Shown here piece by piece: positions 53,150 to 61,559 of a stretch of 64,000 nt of DNA. The first letter of the stretch is position 1. The number at the start of each line of letters is the position of its first letter. The stretch lies in NCBI RefSeq assembly GCF_003058225.1, contig NZ_QBUG01000009.1, positions 124,001-188,000 of the forward strand, in the 5' to 3' direction. The notes under the pieces are model-generated. The model was not told where the DNA came from. It did not search any database and saw nothing but the letters and a program-made list of their open reading frames with translations. A program made the translations under genes and the position numbers. Origin of the DNA: Promicromonospora sp. AC04. GTDB taxonomy: Bacteria; Actinomycetota; Actinomycetes; Actinomycetales; Cellulomonadaceae.

Positions 53150-54931
53150 GTGACCGACGTCGACAGCGGCAGCCGGACGGCTGGTCCTGGTCCGGAGCCG
53201 TTCCCGTCCGGTGTCCGGCTCGAGGATCCGGGCCTGGTACGGGCCTGGACCCGTGGTGCGACGGCGGCCCTGCGGCGGGAGCGCGACGCGATCGACCGGG
53301 TCAACGTCTTCCCCGTCGCCGACGCCGACACCGGCACCAATCTCTACCTGACGCTCCGCGAGGGTGACCTGGCGGTCGCTGGTGCGCCGGCGGATGCGAC
53401 GGGAGCGCAGCTGCTGGCGACGCTCGCCCGGGCCGCCCTGCTGGGCGCGCGCGGCAACTCCGGCGTGATCCTCAGCGAGTGGCTGCGCGGGCTTGCGGTC
53501 GCGGCCCGGCGCGGAGGCGGCGCGGCGGACCTGCTCACGCGGGCGGCGACGTCGGCCAGGTCCGCGGTGGCGCGGCCGGCCGAGGGCACCATCCTCACGG
53601 CCGCCGACGCCGCGGCGGCCGCCGCGCGTGCGTCCGACGGGGTGGCCGGACCGCTGCAGGCCGTGACCGCCGCCGCTGCCGCCGCGCGGACGGCCGCCCG
53701 GGCGAGCCGCGACGAGCTCGACGCGCTGCGCACGGCGGGCGTGCTCGATGCCGGAGCGCTGGGGCTGGTCCTCGTGCTCGACGCGCTCGTCGTCGCGGCG
53801 GCCGAGGCGGAGGCGGCGGGTGGCGCGGCGAGCGGGCCGGCCGGGAGTGGGCCCGCAGCGGGCGGAGTGTCAGTGGTGGGCGGCACCATGGATGCCGTGA
53901 ACCTGGACCAGCTCCTCGACGCCGGTGCGCTGCCGAGCGCTCCGGGTCCTGTCGCGTCCGCGGCGCCGGTACCCGAGGCGTCCGGCATCGAGCCGCACGA
54001 TGCCGACGCCGGCGCGGGTGCGCTCGAGCTCATGTTCGTGCTCACCGGGCCGCCCGGGGAGGCGTCGGAGACCGTCGCGGCCCGGTTGCGGGGCTCGCTC
54101 GCCGAGGTCGGCGACTCGGTGGTCGTGGTCGGTGGGGACGCCGGCACCGGGGCGGCCGTCTGGCAGGCCCACGTGCACACCGACCACCTCGACCAGGCGC
54201 TCGCGATCGCGGCGTCCGCGGCGCGCGCGGGATCCCTTGCCCAGGTGTACGTGCGGCACCTGGCGGCGGCCGGTCAGCACGAGTGGGGCGTCGTGGCGGC
54301 GACGTCGGCCCCCGGGCTGGCCGCGGAGCTGGCGCACGCGGGCGCCGTCGTGCTCCTCACGGGTGGGGTCGACAGCACCGTGGAGGCCCTGACCCCCGAC
54401 GACGTCGGCCGCGCCGCCGCGTCGACCGGAGCCCGCCGGGTGCTGCTCCTGGGGGCGCCGGACGTGACGGCCGGGGCCGAGGAGCACCTCGACGTCGACG
54501 AGATGATCACGGTGCCGACGCCGACCGACGTGCATGCGGTAGTGGCGCTCGCCGCCCTGGGCACGCTGCTGCCGATCGGCCTGCCGGACCTGTCCGGTGG
54601 CCCGGACCCCGTCGATGCGCGCGCCATAGTGGACGAGGCGCTCGCCGGGCTGGGGGTGGTGGCCGTGCGGGGCTCCGATGCGATCGACGCGCTGCGAGCG
54701 GCGGCCGGCCCCGAGACCACCGTGGCGACGGCGCTGCTCGACGCCGACGTTCCTGACGGCCTGCCGGAGCGGCTCGCCGCGGTCCTCGCGGAGCGCGCGC
54801 CCGACGCGGAGCTCGTCGTCCTGGCGACCGGACGTCCTGGCGACGGGGTGTGGCTGGGCACGGAGTCCGGCGTCGGCCAGGGTCTGGGCGAGGACGGTCT
54901 GGAGGGGCACGGCCTGGAGGGGGACGCATGA
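53150..54931 (+). CDS. DAK2-domain protein (fatty-acid-kinase FakA-like)
   Basis: A 593-residue protein with a DAK2 domain (~20-225) and a C-terminal FakA-type domain. The nucleotide/metal loop reads NVFPVADADTGTN, where most relatives have NVFPVPDGDTGTN; the Asp residues stay, but Pro and Gly are both Ala. GARGNSGVILSEWLRG is conserved. Relatives in Firmicutes phosphorylate fatty acids with FakB; actinobacterial copies sit next to recG, as here. The GTG at 53150 has AGGAGGG ~8 bases upstream. A Gly/Ala-rich linker (~225-245) joins the domains. Confidence 0.85.
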   Translation: MTDVDSGSRTAGPGPEPFPSGVRLEDPGLVRAWTRGATAALRRERDAIDRVNVFPVADADTGTNLYLTLREGDLAVAGAPADATGAQLLATLARAALLGARGNSGVILSEWLRGLAVAARRGGGAADLLTRAATSARSAVARPAEGTILTAADAAAAAARASDGVAGPLQAVTAAAAAARTAARASRDELDALRTAGVLDAGALGLVLVLDALVVAAAEAEAAGGAASGPAGSGPAAGGVSVVGGTMDAVNLDQLLDAGALPSAPGPVASAAPVPEASGIEPHDADAGAGALELMFVLTGPPGEASETVAARLRGSLAEVGDSVVVVGGDAGTGAAVWQAHVHTDHLDQALAIAASAARAGSLAQVYVRHLAAAGQHEWGVVAATSAPGLAAELAHAGAVVLLTGGVDSTVEALTPDDVGRAAASTGARRVLLLGAPDVTAGAEEHLDVDEMITVPTPTDVHAVVALAALGTLLPIGLPDLSGGPDPVDARAIVDEALAGLGVVAVRGSDAIDALRAAAGPETTVATALLDADVPDGLPERLAAVLAERAPDAELVVLATGRPGDGVWLGTESGVGQGLGEDGLEGHGLEGDA

Positions 54932-57231
54932 CCGAGCGAGTGGACGAGCGGCTGGAGCGGGCCTTCGACAAGCGGACGGCTACCGCGCTGGGCAAGCTCG
55001 GGCTGGCCACCGTCGGCGACCTGCTGGGCCACTACCCGCGCCGGTACGCCGACCCGGGCGCGCTCTCGGACATCGCGGCGCTGCAGGTGGGCGAGCACGT
55101 GACGATCCTGGCCCGCGTGGAGCAGGCGACCGTCCGGCCGATGCGCAACCGCAACGGCGCGCTCATGGAGGCGGTGGTGACGGACGGGAGCAGCCGGCTG
55201 TCGCTCACCTTCTTCGGCAAGCACCGCGGCTCGCTCTACAACCACGAGAAGCGCCTGGTCCCGGGGGCGAAGGGCCTGTTCACGGGCACCGTCGGCCTGT
55301 ACAGAGGGACGCGGCAGCTCACGCACCCGGACTTCACGCTGATGGGGGAGGAGTCCGACCTCGACAGCGACGAGGCGCTGCTGGAGCACGCGACCAAGCC
55401 CATCCCGATCTACCCGGCCGCCGCGGGCATCCCGAGCTGGAAGGTCCAGGGCGCGCTGCGCGTAGTCCTCGACACGCTGGCCGACGACGACGTGCCGGAC
55501 CCGGTGCCCTCCGATGTAAGGCAGCGCCAGGGCCTGCCCGGCCGGGCCGCCGCGCTGCGCAGCCTGCACCGGCCGGCGACGCTGCAGGAGGCGTACCAGG
55601 CCCGGCACCGGATGCGGTTCGAGGAGGCGTTCGTGCTCCAGGCCGCGCTCGCGCAGCGCCGCGCCCGCACCGCGGCCGAGGACGCCACCGCCCGGCCTCC
55701 GCTGCCCGAGGGGAAGCCGAGCATTCTCGCGGACTTCGACGCGTCCCTCCCGTTCACGCTCACCGACGGCCAGCGCCAGGTGGGCGACGAGATAGCGGCC
55801 GAGCTCGCCAGCCCCCGCCCGATGCACCGGCTGCTGCAGGGCGAGGTCGGCAGCGGCAAGACGGTGGTCGCGCTGCGGGCCATGCTCCAGGTGGTCGACG
55901 CCGGCGGCCAGGCCGCGCTGCTCGCTCCCACCGAGGTGCTCGCCGCGCAGCACGCCAGGACTCTGCGCGCCCTGCTGGGCCCGATGGCCGACGGCGGCAC
56001 GCTGTTCGGGGCGGAGCGCACGGGTGCGAGCACCCGGGTGGCGCTGCTGACCGGCTCGCTCGGCGCGAAGGCCCGCAAGGAGGCCCTGCTGCAGGCCGCG
56101 AGCGGCGAGGCCGGGATCGTGGTCGGCACGCACGCGCTGCTGTCGGAGCACGTGCAGTTCGCCGACCTGGGCCTGGTCGTCGTGGACGAGCAGCACCGGT
56201 TCGGCGTCGAGCAGCGGGACGCGCTGCGCGCCAAGGGGCGCGTGTCGCCGCACCTCCTGGTCATGACCGCCACGCCCATCCCGCGCACGGTCGCGATGAC
56301 GGTCTTCGGCGACCTCGAGACGTCGTCCCTCACGGAGGTGCCTGCCGGGCGCGCTGGCATCACCACCGTCGCGGTCCCCGCGGGGAACGTCCGCTGGACC
56401 GACCGCACCTGGGCCCGCGTACGCGAGGAGGTCGACGCCGGCCGCCGCGCCTACGTCGTCTGCGCGCGGATCCACCCGGACGAGGAGCCGGCCGCGGGCC
56501 CCGGCGGTCTTAAGGGCACCGGAGCAAAGGGCACGGCCACGACCAGGGACTTCGACGACGTGCCGGAGTTCCTGGACCCGTCCGGCCCGGGCGCCGAGGG
56601 CGCGGCGGACCGCCCGCCGTTGCGCGCCGTGCTCGAGGTGGTCGAGGAGCTGCGCTCGCGGCCCGAGCTGGCGGGCGTCGAGATCGGCGTCCTGCACGGG
56701 CAGATGCCGCCCGACCAGAAGGACGCGGCCATGGCCCGGTTCGCCTCGGGCGAGGCGCCCGTGCTGGTCTCCACCACGGTGGTCGAGGTGGGTGTGGACG
56801 TCCCCGAGGCCACCGCCATGGTGATCTTCGACGCCGACCGCTTCGGCATCTCCCAGCTGCACCAGCTGCGCGGGCGGGTAGGGCGTGGCACCGACCCGGG
56901 CCTGTGCCTCCTGGTGTCCGACGCCGAGCCCGGCTCACCCGCCTACGCCCGGCTGGAGGCCATGACCCAGACCACCGACGGCTTCAAGCTCGCGAACCTC
57001 GACCTCGAGCTGCGCAGCGAGGGCGACGTGCTCGGCGCCGCGCAGTCCGGCCGGGCCAGCTCGCTGCGCCTGCTCAGGGTGGTCAAGGACGCCGGCCTCA
57101 TCGAGGAGGCACGCACCGCGGCAGCCGACGTCGTGAGCGCGTCCCCCGACCTGACGGAGTTCCCGGAGCTCGCCAACGCGATCCGCGCCCAGCTCGACGA
57201 GGACCAGGAGGAGTTCCTGGAGCGCGCGTGA
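54928..57231 (+). CDS. recG: ATP-dependent DNA helicase RecG
   Basis: A 767-residue helicase that remodels stalled forks and Holliday junctions. It has an N-terminal wedge/OB part (HYPRRYADPG, ~30-40), Walker A GEVGSGKTVV (~307-316), the DEQHRFG box (~427-433), and helicase C motifs (STTVVEVGVDVPEA; QLRGRVGRG). A ~30-residue Gly/Ala/Thr insertion (~525-555) lies between the helicase lobes. ATG overlaps the upstream stop as ATGA. Confidence 0.95.
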   Translation: MTERVDERLERAFDKRTATALGKLGLATVGDLLGHYPRRYADPGALSDIAALQVGEHVTILARVEQATVRPMRNRNGALMEAVVTDGSSRLSLTFFGKHRGSLYNHEKRLVPGAKGLFTGTVGLYRGTRQLTHPDFTLMGEESDLDSDEALLEHATKPIPIYPAAAGIPSWKVQGALRVVLDTLADDDVPDPVPSDVRQRQGLPGRAAALRSLHRPATLQEAYQARHRMRFEEAFVLQAALAQRRARTAAEDATARPPLPEGKPSILADFDASLPFTLTDGQRQVGDEIAAELASPRPMHRLLQGEVGSGKTVVALRAMLQVVDAGGQAALLAPTEVLAAQHARTLRALLGPMADGGTLFGAERTGASTRVALLTGSLGAKARKEALLQAASGEAGIVVGTHALLSEHVQFADLGLVVVDEQHRFGVEQRDALRAKGRVSPHLLVMTATPIPRTVAMTVFGDLETSSLTEVPAGRAGITTVAVPAGNVRWTDRTWARVREEVDAGRRAYVVCARIHPDEEPAAGPGGLKGTGAKGTATTRDFDDVPEFLDPSGPGAEGAADRPPLRAVLEVVEELRSRPELAGVEIGVLHGQMPPDQKDAAMARFASGEAPVLVSTTVVEVGVDVPEATAMVIFDADRFGISQLHQLRGRVGRGTDPGLCLLVSDAEPGSPAYARLEAMTQTTDGFKLANLDLELRSEGDVLGAAQSGRASSLRLLRVVKDAGLIEEARTAAADVVSASPDLTEFPELANAIRAQLDEDQEEFLERA

Positions 57232-57292
57232 CCTGCGGGTCGATCCTCAGCAGGGTGAAATTCCACGGGTGAAAGGGATGGCCCGTTCCATG

Positions 57293-57324
57293 GAGGCTCC
57301 GTCGGTGGGCACCGACGGAGCCTC
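57293..57324 (+). terminator. terminator after recG
   Basis: Perfect 15-bp arms GAGGCTCCGTCGGTG (57293-57307) and CACCGACGGAGCCTC (57310-57324), followed by TTA only. It lies between recG and the next plus-strand gene. Confidence 0.6.
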
Positions 57325-57361
57325 TTACGCCTGAAACACACAGCCGATAGAGTCCCCGCCA

Positions 57362-58339
57362 ATGACGGTCGACGCGAGGCATGCGATCCACACCGGCAGG
57401 CCCGCGAAGACCGCCTGGCAGCGCGGGAGGCTGCTGGCACTTGGCTCCGTCGTGGCCGCCGTATTGCTCGTGGCCAACGAATTCGTGCCGAACCGCTGGG
57501 GAAACCTTGGCAGCCTCGTCCAGTCGTTCCTGCCATGGCTCGGCCTCGCGGTGCCGCTCGGGGTCCTCGCGGCGCTGCTGAGGCGGTCTGCCCTCGCGGT
57601 TCTTGCCGTCCTGCTGCCGCTGGCCGCTTGGATCTGGGTCTTCCTGCCGCAGGTGCGCCAGGTGGAGACGGATCCGGGCGACCTGACCGTGGTGCAGCAC
57701 AACGTCAGCGACACCAACACCGACATCGCGGGCACCGCGGAGGTGCTGCTCGCCGCCGAGCCGGATGTCGTGACGCTCACCGAGGTGTCCGACGCGACGG
57801 CGGAGCAGTTCACGCAGGCGTTCGGCGAGACCCTGCCGCATCACGAGACGCAGGGCACCGTCGGCGTCTGGTCGAAGTACCCGCTCAAGGGGGCGCGGGC
57901 CGTGGACATCCGGCCGGAGGGCATCGACGCCTCGTGGGACCGCGGCCTGCGCGTGGTGATCCAGCGCGACGACGCTGCCGCCGCGTTGTACGTGGCACAC
58001 CTGCCGTCCGTCCGGTTCGGGCCAGGCGGCTTCGAGACTGAGCTGCGCAACGCGAGCGCGCAGCAGCTGGCGGACGCGGTCAACGCCGAGAAGAACGAGA
58101 CCGTCATCGTCTCGGGGGACCTGAACGCAGTCCTGGCCGACGACGCGATCGCGCCGCTGACCAACCTCGTCACCGCGCCGACCACCGGCTTCGAGTTCAC
58201 CTACCCGGCGGTCTTCCCGGTGGCGCAGATCGACCACGTCCTCGCGCGCGGCGCCACGGTGACGGATGTACGGGCCCTGGGCCGGACGGCCAGCGACCAC
58301 CTTCCGGTAATAGCCCACGTGGACACGCCCTGGTCGTAG
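57362..58339 (+). CDS. membrane-anchored endonuclease/exonuclease/phosphatase-family protein
   Basis: A 325-residue protein with three N-terminal transmembrane helices (~25-42, ~50-72, ~75-95) and a C-terminal EEP domain outside the membrane. The catalytic set is visible: QHNVSDTN, the metal Glu in LTEVSD (~139), SGDLNAV (Asp/Asn), and SDHLPV with the terminal His. Such proteins act on phosphoesters in lipids, nucleotides or polymers at the cell surface; the substrate is unknown. TAGAGT (57348-57353) lies eight bases before the ATG: a leaderless pattern. Confidence 0.87.
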   Translation: MTVDARHAIHTGRPAKTAWQRGRLLALGSVVAAVLLVANEFVPNRWGNLGSLVQSFLPWLGLAVPLGVLAALLRRSALAVLAVLLPLAAWIWVFLPQVRQVETDPGDLTVVQHNVSDTNTDIAGTAEVLLAAEPDVVTLTEVSDATAEQFTQAFGETLPHHETQGTVGVWSKYPLKGARAVDIRPEGIDASWDRGLRVVIQRDDAAAALYVAHLPSVRFGPGGFETELRNASAQQLADAVNAEKNETVIVSGDLNAVLADDAIAPLTNLVTAPTTGFEFTYPAVFPVAQIDHVLARGATVTDVRALGRTASDHLPVIAHVDTPWS

Positions 58340-58350
58340 CCCAAGGCTGC

Positions 58351-58474
58351 TCGACTGCAGACCTGGTCACGGTCGTGAGCGCCCACTGCAGACTTTGCTG
58401 CGGCTAGGGGCCCTCAAACCGCAACCAAGTCTGCAGTCGACGAATGGGCGCCGACCAGCTATGCAGTCGGCGGG
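58351..58474. repeat. intergenic cluster of CTGCAG inverted repeats
   Basis: Perfect arms TCGACTGCAGAC (58351-58362) and GTCTGCAGTCGA (58429-58440), with further partial copies at 58384-58393 and 58461-58470. The cluster fills most of the gap between two plus-strand genes and can fold as nested hairpins. Confidence 0.55.
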
Positions 58475-58525
58475 GGGGGTCAGGTGGAGGGGGGCGGTGT
58501 GGCGTTGTCCGTTACGCTCGCGGGC

Positions 58526-59314
58526 GTGACCAGGATCGTCGCGGGCTCCCTTGGCGGCCGCACCATCGCGGTGCCACCCAAGGGCACCCGCCCCACGAGC
58601 GACCGCGTCCGCGAGGCGATCTTCTCCCGCCTGGAGCACCTCGGCGTGCTCGACGGCGCCCGCGTGCTCGACCTCTACGCCGGCTCCGGCGCGCTCGGGC
58701 TGGAGGCCGCCAGTCGTGGTGCGGCGTCGGTGACCCTCGTGGACAGCGCGCGCCCCGCGGCCGACGTCGCGCGCAAGAACGTCGCCGCGCTCGGGCTGAC
58801 CGCGGTGCGCGTCGCCACGGAGACCGCAGAGCGGTTCGCGGCGGCGCTGGCGGGCGCGCGGCCGGGGGCGGCGCCAGCCTCAGGCGCCACGTCGGGTTCA
58901 CGCGCGGCGTCGGACCCAGGCGCGGCGTCACGCACCGTGGGAGCGCTGGACCTCGTCTTCCTCGACCCGCCCTACGACCTCGCCGAGGACGCGCTCGCGG
59001 TCGTCCTGACGCACCTGGCCGCGCCGGGCGTGCTGGCCGACGGCGCCGTCGTGGTCGTCGAGCGCTCGACCCGCACCCCCGAGCCGGCCTGGCCGGACGG
59101 CCTGGCCGCGTTCGCGCGCAAGGACTACGGGGAGACGGCGGTCTACTACGCGGAGCCGACGGACGCGGAGTCGATCGACACAGGGCCGTCAGACACAGGG
59201 CCGTCAGACACAGGGCCGTCAGACACAGGGCCGTCGGACACAGGGCCGTCGGACACTGGCCCGTCGGACACTGGCCCGACGGACATACGACCGTCGGATA
59301 GCGTGGACGCGTGA
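58526..59314 (+). CDS. rsmD: 16S rRNA (guanine(966)-N2)-methyltransferase
   Basis: A 262-residue SAM-dependent methyltransferase: RIVAGSLGGRTIAVP at the N-terminus, the SAM loop LDLYAGSGALGLEA (~51-64), and the catalytic LDPPYD (~153-158). Relatives end near residue 190-200. Here an extra ~30-residue Ala/Ser-rich insertion (~112-140) precedes the catalytic motif, and the C-terminus carries seven DTGPS repeats. The GTG at 58526 has TACGCT seven bases upstream, a leaderless pattern. Its stop overlaps the coaD GTG. Confidence 0.9.
   Translation: MTRIVAGSLGGRTIAVPPKGTRPTSDRVREAIFSRLEHLGVLDGARVLDLYAGSGALGLEAASRGAASVTLVDSARPAADVARKNVAALGLTAVRVATETAERFAAALAGARPGAAPASGATSGSRAASDPGAASRTVGALDLVFLDPPYDLAEDALAVVLTHLAAPGVLADGAVVVVERSTRTPEPAWPDGLAAFARKDYGETAVYYAEPTDAESIDTGPSDTGPSDTGPSDTGPSDTGPSDTGPSDTGPTDIRPSDSVDA
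59177..59281 (+). repeat. 15-bp tandem repeat (DTGPS x7) at the end of rsmD
   Basis: Seven head-to-tail copies of GACACAGGGCCGTCA (later copies read GACACTGGCCCGTCG) encode DTGPS; an eighth, decayed copy follows. The -10-like TAGCGT of coaD lies in the decayed end. Confidence 0.9.
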
Positions 59315-59823
59315 CCACCGTCGTCTGCCCCGGGTCGTTCGATCCCATCACTCTCGGCCACCTCGACGTGGTGCGCCGCGCTGCCACCATGTTCGACGAC
59401 GTCATCGTCGGCGTCGCCAAGAACCCCGGCAAGTCCGGCCTGCTCGACCTGGAGACGCGCGCGGAGCTCGTCCGCGCGGCCGTGTTCGGCGCCGCGCAGA
59501 CCGAGCCCACGATGGCGCGCGTGCACGTCGCCGTCGTGCCGGGACTGCTGGTGGACTTCTGCCGGGAGGCCGGCGCGGTCGCCGTCGTGAAGGGCCTGCG
59601 TGGGGGCGCGGACTTCGATGCCGAGCAGCCCATGGCGCTCATGAACCGGCACCTGTCGGGCGTCGAGACGATCTTCCTGCCGGGCGACCAGCGGTACGCG
59701 CACATAGCGTCGTCGCTGGTCAAGGACATCGCACGGCACGGCGGCCCGGTCGACGACCTGGTTCCGGCGGGGGTCACGGAGGCCCTGCGGTCCGCACTGG
59801 GGCAGCTGCCCACCGGCTCGTGA
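59311..59823 (+). CDS. coaD: phosphopantetheine adenylyltransferase
   Basis: A 170-residue nucleotidyltransferase, the fourth step of coenzyme A synthesis. The adenylyl site is PGSFDPITLGHLD (T/HxGH motif, ~6-18), RG at KGLRGGAD (~88-95), and the family's ISS-type motif IASSLVKDIA (~132-141). Length is normal. GTG overlaps the rsmD TGA (GTGA); TAGCGT (59299-59304) six bases upstream could also drive a leaderless transcript from inside rsmD. Confidence 0.95.
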   Translation: MTTVVCPGSFDPITLGHLDVVRRAATMFDDVIVGVAKNPGKSGLLDLETRAELVRAAVFGAAQTEPTMARVHVAVVPGLLVDFCREAGAVAVVKGLRGGADFDAEQPMALMNRHLSGVETIFLPGDQRYAHIASSLVKDIARHGGPVDDLVPAGVTEALRSALGQLPTGS

Positions 59824-59868
59824 GGCCTCTCACTCGCCACGGGCGCGCGTGAGGCCCGATCCATGTCG

Positions 59869-59874
59869 TAGGAT
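59869..59874 (+). promoter_or_regulatory. possible -10 of the DUF177-rpmF-rnc-mutM operon
   Basis: TAGGAT lies in the 152-bp gap after coaD; transcription would begin near 59881. A second candidate, GATACT (59951-59956), lies closer to the DUF177 start. No clear -35 is seen for either. Confidence 0.35.
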
Positions 59875-59975
59875 TGGCCTTTGGTCCGTGGCGTGAGGTT
59901 ATGCGCCGGTCCACCCCCCTTCATCGTCCACTCGGGCGCTGCCCCTGTTGGATACTGCCCTCATCGGAGCCTGCT

Positions 59976-60560
59976 ATTTCCCGCGAACCGAACTCGCCGC
60001 TCGTGCTCGACACGCACGAGCTCTCTCGGCGTGCCGGATCGATGCGTACGCACAGCATGACCGTGCAGGCGCCGTCGGACCTCGGCACCGCCGTGATCGG
60101 TATCCCGGAAGGCTCTGACCTGGAGCTGGACCTGCGGCTCGAATCCGTGATGGAGGGCGTGCTGGTCTCCGGCACGGTCCGCGGCACGGCCAAGGGCGAG
60201 TGCAGCCGCTGCCTCGACGACATCACCCGTGAGCTCACGGTCGACGTCACCGAGCTGTTCGCCTACCCCGAGAAGGCCGCTGCGTCGGCCAAGGCGGGGG
60301 ACGACGACGTAGAGGACGAAGAGTCAGTCCTGAACGAGGACGACATGGCCGACCTGGAGCCTTCGCTTCGGGATTCGGTCGTGACTGCACTACCATTTCA
60401 ACCGCTGTGCCGGGAGGACTGCCCGGGCCTGTGCTCCGAGTGCGGAGCCCGCCTGGCTGACGACCCCGGTCATCACCATGACGTAGTCGACCCTCGCTGG
60501 TCGGCGCTACAGAGCATGCTCGAATCTACGAGCGTGTCGGACGAGACGAAAGAGAGCTAG
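59976..60560 (+). CDS. DUF177 (YceD) family protein
   Basis: A ~194-residue protein of the YceD/DUF177 family, linked to 23S rRNA/L32 expression in other organisms and nearly always placed before rpmF, as here. LVLDTHELSRRAGSM, VLVSGTVRGTAKGECSRCLD and the zinc-like CREDCPGLCSECG are visible. The start is unclear: ATT at 59976 has GGAG six bases upstream and gives the usual N-terminal length; ATG 59901 would add 25 residues, and GTG 60003 would cut into the conserved start. I use the ATT with low certainty. Confidence 0.85.
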   Translation: MSREPNSPLVLDTHELSRRAGSMRTHSMTVQAPSDLGTAVIGIPEGSDLELDLRLESVMEGVLVSGTVRGTAKGECSRCLDDITRELTVDVTELFAYPEKAAASAKAGDDDVEDEESVLNEDDMADLEPSLRDSVVTALPFQPLCREDCPGLCSECGARLADDPGHHHDVVDPRWSALQSMLESTSVSDETKES

Positions 60561-60562
60561 CC

Positions 60563-60757
60563 GTGGCTGTTCCGAAGCGCAAGATGTCGCGCAGCAACAC
60601 CCGTGCGCGTCGCTCGCAGTGGAAGACCACCGCAGCGACCCTCACCACTTGCCCGCAGTGCCAGGGCAACAAGCTGCCGCACACGGCGTGCCCGACGTGC
60701 GGCACCTACAAGGGCCGCACGTACCGCGACGCCCTGAAGACCGTTCACGCGGGCTGA
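60563..60757 (+). CDS. rpmF: 50S ribosomal protein L32
   Basis: A 64-residue ribosomal protein: AVPKRKMSRSNTRARRSQWK is the L32 start. Two CxxC pairs (CPQC and CPTC, ~30-46) form the zinc site, so it is the zinc-binding form. GTG start two bases after the DUF177 stop; AAGAGAG serves as SD. Confidence 0.95.
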   Translation: MAVPKRKMSRSNTRARRSQWKTTAATLTTCPQCQGNKLPHTACPTCGTYKGRTYRDALKTVHAG

Positions 60758-60758
60758 C

Positions 60759-61559
60759 GTGGCCAAGGGCGGGACGTCGCCGGCGAGGCCGGAACCTACC
60801 GCGCTGCTCGAGAAGCTCGGGGTCCATCTGGACCCCGAGCTTCTTGTGCTGGCACTGACCCACCGGTCGTTCGCGCACGAGGCCGGGGGCATCCCCACCA
60901 ACGAGCGTCTGGAGTTCCTGGGCGACACGGTGCTGGGGCTGGTGGTCACCGAGGCGCTGTACCGGCGTCACCCGGACCAGTCGGAGGGCGACCTGGCGCG
61001 CATGCGCGCCGCGACGGTGTCGCAGCGAGCGCTCGCCGCGATCGCGCGCACCCTCGGCCTGGGCAAGTACGTGCTGCTCGGCAAGGGCGAGATCCGCACG
61101 CGCGGCTTCGAGAAGGACTCGATCCTGTCCGACACGGTCGAGGCCCTGATCGGCGCGACCTACCTGTCGCACGGTCTGGAGACCTCCCGCGCGCTGGTGC
61201 ACCGGCTCGTGGACTCGACGCTCGACGTCGCCGCCGGCCTGGGCGCAGGGCTGGACTGGAAGACGTCGCTTCAGGAGGCCTCCGCCGAGCGCGGCCTGGG
61301 CTCACCCGACTACGTCGCCACGTTCGAGGGTCCCGAGCACGCGCGGATCTTCCACTCGACGGTCGTGATCGACGGCGTCACCTACGGCTCCGGCTCCGGC
61401 AGCGCGAAGAAGCATGCCGAGCAGGGCGCCGCCGAGGAGACCTACCGGGCCCTGCTGGAGAAGTTCCCGCTGCCCAAGGCCGGGGACGGCGACGCGGCCG
61501 CGCCGGGGAGCGGCTCCGGGAACGCCTCCGGGAGCAAGACCCCGGCCTCCGGTGCCTGA
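60759..61559 (+). CDS. rnc: ribonuclease III
   Basis: A 266-residue double-strand RNA endonuclease. The signature [13 protein letters not shown] (~48-60) carries the catalytic Glu/Asp; a second acidic pair is in [11 protein letters not shown] (~125-135). The dsRNA-binding domain follows (~165-235; DWKTSLQE ... [22 protein letters not shown]). A Gly/Ala/Ser-rich tail ends the protein. GTG start one base after the rpmF stop; the end overlaps mutM by 8 bp. Confidence 0.95.
   Translation: MAKGGTSPARPEPTALLEKLGVHLDPELLVLALTHRSFAHEAGGIPTNERLEFLGDTVLGLVVTEALYRRHPDQSEGDLARMRAATVSQRALAAIARTLGLGKYVLLGKGEIRTRGFEKDSILSDTVEALIGATYLSHGLETSRALVHRLVDSTLDVAAGLGAGLDWKTSLQEASAERGLGSPDYVATFEGPEHARIFHSTVVIDGVTYGSGSGSAKKHAEQGAAEETYRALLEKFPLPKAGDGDAAAPGSGSGNASGSKTPASGA

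Noticed and set aside
59177-59281. CRISPR-like or minisatellite non-coding array
   Set aside because: It is in frame within rsmD, has no spacers, and encodes DTGPS repeats.
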